From positions 113,236 through 177,235 of the forward strand of contig NZ_WHOB01000037.1 of NCBI RefSeq assembly GCF_013141775.1: a stretch of DNA of 64,000 nt, given 5' to 3'. Below the pieces are notes generated by a model. It was not told where the DNA came from. It saw only the letters and a list, made by a program, of their open reading frames with translations, and did not search any database. A program made the position numbers and the translations under genes. Of this stretch, positions 55,206-64,000 are shown piece by piece. Every line of letters begins with the position of its first letter. Positions within the stretch are counted from its first letter, which is position 1. This stretch comes from Paenibacillus phytohabitans (lineage in GTDB: Bacteria; Bacillota; Bacilli; Paenibacillales; Paenibacillaceae).

Positions 55206-55411
55206 GTGGATATATCAAGCTGGACCAGTTTTTGAAGCTGGCGGATTGTGTATCCACAGGTGGCATGGCCAAAGCGCTGCTGCAGGAAGGGCACGTACAA
55301 GTGAACGGGGAGAAAGAAGAACGGCGTGGCAGAAAGCTCTACCCGGGTGATAAGATAGAGGTACAGGATAACGGCGTATTCGAGGTTGAAGGCGGCGGAG
55401 TCAAAGAGTAG
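55184..55411 (+). CDS. yaaA: S4-domain RNA-binding protein YaaA
   Basis: A 75-aa S4 domain protein (MKKIVIHSGYIKLDQFLKLA...GKLYPGDKIEV region). I chose the ATG at 55184, which has AAAGGA eight bases upstream; an earlier GTG lacks such a site. It is the small gene between dnaN and recF in Firmicutes and is implicated in ribosome assembly. Confidence 0.92.
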   Translation: MKKIVIHSGYIKLDQFLKLADCVSTGGMAKALLQEGHVQVNGEKEERRGRKLYPGDKIEVQDNGVFEVEGGGVKE

Positions 55412-55434
55412 TACACCCAAGGAGGCACAGGGTC

Positions 55435-56553
55435 TTGTTTGTCAAAAATATCGGTCTGCAGTATTACCGCAACTATGGGCTGCTGCGTCTGGAGAGCCTG
55501 GGTGATGTGAACCTCATTCTCGGTCAGAACGCCCAAGGCAAAACAAATCTCATGGAGGCTTTGTTCGTTCTGGCGATGACCAAAAGCCACCGTACCTCCA
55601 AGGACAAGGAACTCATATCCTTCGATGCTCCTGCAGGTTCCGCACAGATTGTGGCCGAAGTGGAGCGCAAATACGGTGATCTTAAGCTGGAGCTTACCCT
55701 GTCACCCCAAGGCAAAAAAGCCAGAATTAACGGACTGGAGCAGCGCCGGCTTAGTGAATTCGTAGGTTCACTGAATGTGGTGATGTTTGCTCCGGAGGAT
55801 CTCGAGATTGTCAAAGGCACCCCGGGCATCAGGCGCCGGTTCCTTGACATGGAGATTGGCCAGGTCCAGCCCAGCTACCTGTTTCACCTGCAGCAATACC
55901 AGAAGGTGCTGCTCCAAAGAGGGAATCTGCTGAAGCAGCTATGGGGAAAAGAAGCTGCCGGCAAGGAGCTTCTGGAGATATGGGATGCGCAACTTATAGA
56001 GCATGGTGTTAAAATCGTCAAAAAAAGGAAACAATTCATAAAGAAGCTGCAGATATGGGCAGAAAGCATCCATCGCGGCATTACAAACGGCGGAGAAGAG
56101 CTCAAACTGCTCTATGTCCCCTCTTTCGGTGAGCGCGAAGAGGAAGATGAAGCTGTCTTATTGGACAAATTTATGTTAAAGTTATCACAAACAAGAGATC
56201 AGGAAATCAGGCGCGGCATGACGCTGACGGGTCCCCATAGGGATGACCTGTCCTTTTTTATCAACGGAAGAGAAGCTCAGGTCTACGGTTCCCAGGGACA
56301 GCAACGTACGGCAGCTTTATCGCTCAAGCTGGCGGAAATTGAACTGATCCATGAGGAGATCGGAGAGTATCCTGTGCTGCTTCTTGATGATGTTTTGTCC
56401 GAACTTGATCCCTATCGTCAGACCCAGCTTATCGAAACCTTTCAAAGCAAGGTACAGACCTTCATCACCGCCACCGGTGTAGAGGGACTGAATGCCGATA
56501 AATTAAAAGGCGCAAGCCTGTATCATGTGCACGGCGGCACAGTGGAGCTATAA
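55435..56553 (+). CDS. recF: DNA replication and repair protein RecF
   Basis: A 372-aa SMC-like ATPase with Walker A GQNAQGKTN (about 30-38), signature SQGQQRTAALSLKLAEIE and Walker B VLLLDDVLSELD. It helps load RecA at ssDNA gaps. The start is TTG with GGAGG nine bases upstream. It lies between yaaA and remB in the standard order. Confidence 0.96.
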   Translation: MFVKNIGLQYYRNYGLLRLESLGDVNLILGQNAQGKTNLMEALFVLAMTKSHRTSKDKELISFDAPAGSAQIVAEVERKYGDLKLELTLSPQGKKARINGLEQRRLSEFVGSLNVVMFAPEDLEIVKGTPGIRRRFLDMEIGQVQPSYLFHLQQYQKVLLQRGNLLKQLWGKEAAGKELLEIWDAQLIEHGVKIVKKRKQFIKKLQIWAESIHRGITNGGEELKLLYVPSFGEREEEDEAVLLDKFMLKLSQTRDQEIRRGMTLTGPHRDDLSFFINGREAQVYGSQGQQRTAALSLKLAEIELIHEEIGEYPVLLLDDVLSELDPYRQTQLIETFQSKVQTFITATGVEGLNADKLKGASLYHVHGGTVEL

Positions 56554-56569
56554 AGAGCGGAGGAAGACC

Positions 56570-58775
<2,206 letters not shown>

Positions 58776-58791
58776 GCGCAAGCTGTATTTG

Positions 58792-58834
58792 AACCTCCGG
58801 ATTCCTCCCTTAGTAGGAGGACCGGAGGTTTTTT
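58792..58834 (+). terminator. Terminator of gyrB
   Basis: A 9-bp stem AACCTCCGG/CCGGAGGTT (58792-58800 with 58822-58830) with inner CCTCC/GGAGG pairing, followed by six T residues. Confidence 0.92.
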
Positions 58835-58864
58835 AATGCAGTCAGAGAGTTTTTTGGCGTAACT

Positions 58865-59752
58865 TTAATGCTTGAGTGTTCGTCTGCGGCGGTAGGTTGG
58901 GGACGGGCGGGTGCGCTTCAAACGTCCATAGGCAACAGCATAGCGGTGGATTCGGCGGTAAATGGCTTTGTTCGGAAACATTTTGAAGACGATGATCGAA
59001 GGCAGCGTATTAACTTCAAGCAGCCATAGATCATGATGCTGATCCATCGCTACATCCAGTCCAATTTCTTTGAGGCCCGGATAGGCAGTTTCCAGCTGGG
59101 ACCCGATTCTGACTCCCAGTGATTTCAGCTGCTGGATGGTTGCCGTCATTTCTTCGGGCGTCATATGTTCTTTGAACAGGGCATCTACCGAAAAAATGCT
59201 GCCTCCGTTGTGATAGTTGGTGACCACCTTTTGCGGAGCAGCCACCCGCCCGAGCATGCCTGTAGTCTCCCAGGACCCCTGAAGATTCTTCTGGGTCAGT
59301 ACCCGCAGGTCAAACGGCCGGTCCTGATGCTGAAGCAAATCAATGCCTTGCTGAACGAGATAAGAACGCCCCTTAATCCGCGGCAATAGGGCAGCATGAA
59401 GCTCTTCCGGTGTATTGAAGATTTCTGCATCCTTGGCGTATCTCAGAATATACATCAGCTTGGGTTCTGCCGGTGCTTCTGCTTCACATGTTAAAGGTTC
59501 TGTTTCCGGTTGGCTGAAGTCCGGCTGATGCTCGCTTGGGCTTAAATGAACTACCCGCTGTTCAGCTCTCATGACTCCGCTGCCGTAGGTGCCGCGGTCA
59601 GGTTTGATATACACCGTTCCGTACAGACCCAGCAGCTCTTTCAAATCTTCCAGGGCGTATTTACGTGTTTCCGGAATGAAGACCGAGAGCAGGCGGTTCT
59701 GAAGAATGACTTTCGTTTTTGCCCACTTACTGGACACGCGCTGAATCCTCAT
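58865..59752 (-). CDS. YheC/YheD family ATP-grasp protein (spore coat-associated)
   Basis: A 295-aa protein with the YheC/D ATP-grasp layout: GTVYIKPDRGTYGSGV for nucleotide binding, PFDLRVLTQKN and the metal site LWLLEVNTLPS. The start ATG (59752) follows AAGGAGG by six bases. YheC/D proteins are endospore coat-associated in Bacillus; the ATP-grasp fold suggests a ligase. It lies between gyrB and gyrA on the opposite strand, which is unusual. Confidence 0.82.
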   Translation of the reverse strand: MRIQRVSSKWAKTKVILQNRLLSVFIPETRKYALEDLKELLGLYGTVYIKPDRGTYGSGVMRAEQRVVHLSPSEHQPDFSQPETEPLTCEAEAPAEPKLMYILRYAKDAEIFNTPEELHAALLPRIKGRSYLVQQGIDLLQHQDRPFDLRVLTQKNLQGSWETTGMLGRVAAPQKVVTNYHNGGSIFSVDALFKEHMTPEEMTATIQQLKSLGVRIGSQLETAYPGLKEIGLDVAMDQHHDLWLLEVNTLPSIIVFKMFPNKAIYRRIHRYAVAYGRLKRTRPSPTYRRRRTLKH

Positions 59753-60026
59753 TTTCTGCCTCCTTGGGTAGTGGTGCGGTTGCCGGTTTCGCCACAGATG
59801 AACGTATATCCGTTTGTTCATCTGTGGCGAATTTTCAGGACAATCTAACTAAACAATGTTATAATATAAGGATATGGGGTTATGCTTTTTTGGACGAAAT
59901 CAGGGTCATAAAGCCATTCTTCTTGTCTTTACAGTCTATGTACTGAAGACACCAGCGGAAAGGGCGTATATCCTTATCCGTACTAAAAGAAAATCAATAT
60001 AGAAGATAAAAGGCTATCATGTTTAA

Positions 60027-60055
60027 TTGTGCTGCTTTTGTGAAAGTAATATAAT
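60027..60055 (+). promoter_or_regulatory. Probable gyrA promoter
   Basis: TTGTGC (60027-60032) and TATAAT (60050-60055) are 17 bases apart, giving a start near 60062, about 34 bases before the gyrA start. A second extended -10 (TGTTATAAT, 59857-59865) upstream may be another promoter. The rest of the 343-base spacer shows no gene. Confidence 0.5.
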
Positions 60056-60095
60056 AAAGGGTAGCGGTTTTTAACTGAAGGAGGTCCACCAACTC

Positions 60096-62642
60096 ATGGC
60101 TGAACAAAATAACCCGCAAATCAGGGATCGGGACATTGGCGTGGAAATGCGCGAATCCTTTATGGATTACGCAATGAGCATCATTGTAAGCCGGGCTTTG
60201 CCGGATGTGCGGGACGGACTTAAGCCTGTTCACCGACGCATTTTGTTTGCGATGTCGGAACTTGGAATGTCCTCGGATAAACCTCACAAGAAATCAGCGA
60301 GAATCGTCGGTGAGGTTATCGGTAAGTATCACCCTCACGGTGACTCGGCGGTTTATGAAACAATGGTACGTATGGCACAGGATTTCTCCATGCGCTATAT
60401 GCTCGTAGACGGCCACGGAAACTTCGGCTCTATTGACGGAGATATGGCAGCTGCGATGCGTTATACCGAAGCGAGGCTGTCCAAAATTGCCGGAGAAATG
60501 CTCCGCGATCTGAACAAAGAAACGGTTGATTTCGCTCCCAACTATGACGGTGAAGAGAATGAGCCTGTAGTATTGCCGGCGCGTTACCCTAACCTGCTTG
60601 TGAACGGGGTTTCGGGGATTGCGGTCGGTATGGCCACCAATATTCCTCCGCACAATCTGGGCGAGGTCATTGATGGTGTGCAGGCAATGATCAAGAATCC
60701 TGACATTACACCTATGGAGCTTATGGAATATATTCAGGGCCCAGATTTCCCGACGGCCGGTTATATTTTGGGCCGTGAAGGTATCCGTCAGGCTTACCGC
60801 ACAGGACGCGGATCGGTTACGATGCGTGCCAAAGCGACGATTGAAGAGAACAACGGTAAAGCGCGGATTATTGTGCACGAGCTTCCTTACCAGGTCAACA
60901 AAGCCAGACTGGTTGAGAAGATTGCTGAATTGGTGCGTGAGAAACGTATCGAAGGCATTACGGATCTGCGTGATGAATCTGACCGTAACGGAATGCGTGT
61001 AGTCGTTGAAATGAGACGTGATGTGAATCCTAGCGTCGTGCTCAACAACCTCTACAAACATACCTCCATGCAGTCTACCTTCGGGATTAACATGCTGGCT
61101 ATCGTCAATAATGAACCGAAGATTCTGAACCTGCGTGATGTGCTGTATCATTATTTGCAGCATCAGATCGAAGTTATCCGCCGCCGGACCGTGTTTGACC
61201 TGAAGAAGGCGGAAGCCCGGGCGCATATTCTGGAAGGCCTGCGTGTTGCCCTCGATCATCTGGATGAGGTTATTGCTCTTATCCGTGCTTCACGGACAAC
61301 AGATATTGCCCGTGAAGGCTTGATGGAGACCTTCAGTCTAAGCCTGGAGCAGGCTCAGGCGATCCTCGATATGCGGATGCAGCGCCTGACCGGTCTGGAA
61401 CGTGAGAAGATCGAGAATGAATATAACGAATTGCTCGCCAAAATCACTGAATACAAGGAGATTCTGGCTAACGAGCATCTCGTACTGGATATTATCAGCA
61501 ATGAGCTGCAGGAGATTCGTGATAAGTACTCTGATGACCGCCGTACGGAAATTACGGTTGGGGAAGAGAGCATTCTCGATGAGGATCTGATTCCGCGTGA
61601 AGAGGTTGTAATCACGATTACACATACCGGTTACATCAAACGTCTTCCGGTCAGCACTTACCGCAGCCAGAAGCGCGGCGGCCGCGGGGTAATCGGGATG
61701 GACACCAAGGACCAGGACTTTGTAGAGCATCTCTTCGTGAGTAACTCCCACAACTATCTGATGTTCTTCACCGACAAGGGTAAGGTGTACCGGATTAAGG
61801 CTTATGAGATTCCGGAGCTTGGCCGTACCGCCCGGGGGACGCCGATCATCAACCTGATTCAAATTGAGCAGGGCGAGAAGATTAGTGCGGTAATCCAGGT
61901 GGAGGAAGCGGACAGCGACAAATACCTGTTCTTCGCTACCCGCGAGGGAATCGTGAAGAAGACACCTCTGGAAGACTACAACAACATCCGCAAGGGCGGT
62001 CTGATAGCGATCAATCTTCGCGAGGAAGATTCACTGATCGAAGTGAAGCTGACAGATGGAGAGCAGAATCTGATTATCGGTACGGCACGCGGAATGTCGA
62101 TTACTTTCTCGGAGAGCGATGTCCGTTCCATGGGCCGCAGTGCTACAGGGGTTAAAGGGATCACGCTGGATGACAATGACCATGTCATTGGTATGGACTG
62201 CGTAGATAAGGATCTTGAAGTGCTGATCGTAACAACCAAGGGTTATGGTAAACGGACGCCTGCCGGCGACTATCGTTCCCAGACGCGCGGGGGTAAAGGC
62301 ATCAAGACCATTAACCTTACCGATAAGAACGGTCCGGTAGTCGGGCTGAAGGTTGTCAAGACAGATGAGGACCTGATGATTATCACGACCAGCGGTACCC
62401 TGATCCGGACCAGTATGGATGGAATTTCTACAATGGGCCGGTACGCACAGGGCGTTAAGCTGATTAACATCCGTGAGGATGATGCAGTGGCTACGCTCTG
62501 CAGAGCGGATAAAGAGGAAGATGACTTGTCCGAGCAAGAAGACGGCGAAGAAATTCAAGGTACAGTAGTGGAAGGCGATGGCGAAGTCAGCGAGCCTGAA
62601 GCGGAAACTGATACCGGGAACGAAGACGATACCGTCGAATAA
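60096..62642 (+). CDS. gyrA: DNA gyrase subunit A
   Basis: An 848-aa subunit. The catalytic Tyr is residue 123 in [10 protein letters not shown]. In the quinolone region ([12 protein letters not shown]) Ser84 and Glu88 are the sensitive-type residues. The C-terminal pinwheel repeats include the GyrA box QKRGGRG and end in a long acidic tail. AAGGAGG precedes the ATG. Confidence 0.98.
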   Translation: MAEQNNPQIRDRDIGVEMRESFMDYAMSIIVSRALPDVRDGLKPVHRRILFAMSELGMSSDKPHKKSARIVGEVIGKYHPHGDSAVYETMVRMAQDFSMRYMLVDGHGNFGSIDGDMAAAMRYTEARLSKIAGEMLRDLNKETVDFAPNYDGEENEPVVLPARYPNLLVNGVSGIAVGMATNIPPHNLGEVIDGVQAMIKNPDITPMELMEYIQGPDFPTAGYILGREGIRQAYRTGRGSVTMRAKATIEENNGKARIIVHELPYQVNKARLVEKIAELVREKRIEGITDLRDESDRNGMRVVVEMRRDVNPSVVLNNLYKHTSMQSTFGINMLAIVNNEPKILNLRDVLYHYLQHQIEVIRRRTVFDLKKAEARAHILEGLRVALDHLDEVIALIRASRTTDIAREGLMETFSLSLEQAQAILDMRMQRLTGLEREKIENEYNELLAKITEYKEILANEHLVLDIISNELQEIRDKYSDDRRTEITVGEESILDEDLIPREEVVITITHTGYIKRLPVSTYRSQKRGGRGVIGMDTKDQDFVEHLFVSNSHNYLMFFTDKGKVYRIKAYEIPELGRTARGTPIINLIQIEQGEKISAVIQVEEADSDKYLFFATREGIVKKTPLEDYNNIRKGGLIAINLREEDSLIEVKLTDGEQNLIIGTARGMSITFSESDVRSMGRSATGVKGITLDDNDHVIGMDCVDKDLEVLIVTTKGYGKRTPAGDYRSQTRGGKGIKTINLTDKNGPVVGLKVVKTDEDLMIITTSGTLIRTSMDGISTMGRYAQGVKLINIREDDAVATLCRADKEEDDLSEQEDGEEIQGTVVEGDGEVSEPEAETDTGNEDDTVE

Positions 62643-62654
62643 TCCTTTGCAGCA

Positions 62655-62694
62655 AAAGCATGAGTTTCTGATTATAGAAGCTCATGCTTTTTTA
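62655..62694 (+). terminator. Terminator of gyrA
   Basis: A 10-bp stem AAAGCATGAG/CTCATGCTTT (62655-62664 with 62681-62690) followed by a T-run. Confidence 0.88.
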
Positions 62695-62788
62695 TTTATG
62701 GAATGGAAGTCCTCTCTCTAGCCGCTTGCCGGGTTACATACTATAATTAGAGAATTACAGGTGTCACAGAAATAAAGGGGCTGAATTT

Positions 62789-63889
62789 ATGCCAAACATA
62801 TCCGTTGGAGAGATCAAGGCGGGATCAAAGATTATTAAGGATGTAATCACTCCTTTGGGAGGAGTGTTATTCGGTAAAGGCAAGATCATACTTCCGCGGG
62901 ATATTGAGATTCTCCAAGCTTTTTTGATAGGACAAGTTGAAATTGAGGGAGTTCAGGGAGAGGACAAAGTCCCAGAAGTGTCCAAACCGCCAGCTAAGCA
63001 GCAGAGCGCCAAAGCAGGTGCGCTGATCAATGAGTCCGTACTAGCCAAAAGTAATTCACCGCTTCATGATGAGTATGAGAAAATGCTGGTGCTTATCAAG
63101 CAGAGCTATCGTGCAGCAACCGCAGCGGTACTTCCGATTTTTGAATTGCGGAGCCAACTGGAGCTGCTGATTAGCCATTTGAAGGATTATCATGTCCTGA
63201 AGTTTGCACCGCGTGTTCTGTTTGACCAGGATTATAATTATCATAACGCTGTATTATCTGCCCTAACTTCATATAAAATTGCCCAGTGGTGCGGATATCC
63301 GCAAAAGGATTGGATGCAGGCTGCCTTTGCCGGCTTGCTTCATGATATAGGTAACATTAAGGTAGATGAGACATTGCTGCACAAACCGACTCCCCTGACG
63401 GGCGCGGAGATAGAAGAAGTACGCAGGCACACCACTTATGGATACCAGCTGCTGCGCAATGTTACAGCAATCAACGAAGGCGTCAGACTAGCCGCCCTGC
63501 AGCATCATGAGAAGATCGATGGTTCCGGTTATCCGCTTAAGCTGGAAGGCACCCAGATTCACTTCTATGCCAAGATTGTTGCAGTAGCCGATATCTTTCA
63601 TGCCATGACGCTTGAAAAAGCCTACAGAAAGGCTCAGTCGCCTTATCTGGTACTGGAGCAGCTTCAGAAGGAGAGCTTCGGGAAGCTTGACCCGGTTATT
63701 GTACAAACCTTCATTCAAAAAACAACGGATCTGTATAATGGCACACGGATACGGCTCAGCGACGGGCGTCATGGAGAAATCATCTTCACGGATCGCACTA
63801 ATCCCACAAGACCAATGGTTCAGGTAGAGGGCAAGATTGTGAATCTGGTCAATGAACGGGAGCTGCATATTCAGGAGATTATTGCTTAA
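62789..63889 (+). CDS. HD-GYP domain protein, likely c-di-GMP phosphodiesterase
   Basis: A 366-aa protein. The N-terminal part (about 1-110) is DUF3391-like (PNISVGEIKAGSKIIKDV). The HD-GYP domain has HDIGNIKVDE (about 185) and HHEKIDGSGYP (about 238-248), with the conserved His/Asp metal ligands. It should hydrolyse c-di-GMP. AAAGGGG lies eight bases before the ATG. This is a common neighbour of gyrA in Paenibacillus-type genomes. Confidence 0.88.
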   Translation: MPNISVGEIKAGSKIIKDVITPLGGVLFGKGKIILPRDIEILQAFLIGQVEIEGVQGEDKVPEVSKPPAKQQSAKAGALINESVLAKSNSPLHDEYEKMLVLIKQSYRAATAAVLPIFELRSQLELLISHLKDYHVLKFAPRVLFDQDYNYHNAVLSALTSYKIAQWCGYPQKDWMQAAFAGLLHDIGNIKVDETLLHKPTPLTGAEIEEVRRHTTYGYQLLRNVTAINEGVRLAALQHHEKIDGSGYPLKLEGTQIHFYAKIVAVADIFHAMTLEKAYRKAQSPYLVLEQLQKESFGKLDPVIVQTFIQKTTDLYNGTRIRLSDGRHGEIIFTDRTNPTRPMVQVEGKIVNLVNERELHIQEIIA

Positions 63890-63911
63890 GGGTAAGCGGG
63901 TATGATGAACA

Positions 63912-63969
63912 GAAGCTATGTCATCTGAGGCTGGCCATGTCGGGGCGGTTATTAGGGGCATAGCTTTTA
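63912..63969 (+). terminator. Possible terminator of the HD-GYP gene
   Basis: AAGCTATG/CATAGCTT arms (63913-63920 with 63959-63966) separated by a long loop, followed by TTAT. The loop is large, so confidence is modest. Confidence 0.45.
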
Positions 63970-64000
63970 TAATTGGTTTCAAAATAATGCTTGCAATCAG

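Noticed and set aside
60294..61259. 321-codon minus-strand frame opposite gyrA
   Set aside because: Antisense shadow of gyrA with a His/Arg-rich composition and no family resemblance.

Overview
The window looks like the chromosome-origin region of an endospore-forming Firmicute, most likely Paenibacillus or a close relative. It carries oriC with the block rpmH - dnaA - dnaN - yaaA - recF - remB - gyrB - gyrA, the sporulation genes spoIIIJ, jag and yyaC, a YheC/YheD spore-coat-type protein, soj/spo0J/noc, the complete walRK-yycHI-walJ-htrA cluster and moderate GC content. The genus is inferred from gene content and style. No rRNA, prophage, insertion sequence or CRISPR array was seen.

Layout. 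1-2160: a YyzF-like CxxH/CxxC protein and an M3 oligoendopeptidase. 2353-3689: a frame-disrupted DUF2252 gene, then a spacer of palindromic repeats. 4070-10150: cydABCD (cytochrome bd oxidase and its assembly ABC exporter) behind two Rex-type operators. 10160-11100: a YdjO-like protein, a cold-shock protein and a doubtful small ORF. 11161-18529: walR-walK-yycH-yycI-walJ-htrA. 18679-21180: an M23/LysM/G5 cell-wall peptidase with a near-perfect WalR box, and an unknown membrane-anchored protein. 21382-28097: purA, then the operon mazG-like - yybS - gdpP - rplI - dnaB. 28297-32084: CBS protein, LCP ligase and a peptide-binding lipoprotein. 32314-34750: a MutS2 paralogue without the Smr nuclease domain, behind an elaborate leader RNA. 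34747-37465: a frame-disrupted VOC gene, rpsR-ssb-rpsF, yjzC and tRNA-Ser. 37542-41531: DUF951, MscS, DUF3343, yyaC, DUF4446 and a cysteine desulfurase. 41625-51709: parB, parA, noc, rsmG, mnmG, mnmE, jag, spoIIIJ, rnpA and rpmH. 51800-53930: oriC. 53995-63889: dnaN to gyrA and an HD-GYP protein.

Almost every gene left of oriC is on the minus strand and almost every gene right of it on the plus strand, so transcription follows the forks leaving an origin near 52-54 kb. Exceptions are the DUF2252 gene, the 68-aa gene at 12794, yjzC, yyaC and the YheC/D gene. Intergenic spaces carry at least three families of short dispersed repeats.

The most interesting locus is the leader of the MutS2-like gene (34288-34750, minus strand). 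It combines a promoter, a strong ribosome-binding site with a seven-codon upstream ORF, a perfect 12-bp long-range stem whose 5' arm is the last four codons of that ORF, and two intrinsic terminators before the gene. This is the architecture of a ribosome-sensing transcription attenuator. Because MutS2 proteins are linked to rescue of collided ribosomes, I infer a translation-stress-inducible ribosome-rescue or antibiotic-tolerance gene. A second, weaker leader of this kind lies between rpmH and rnpA, which are unusually far apart here.
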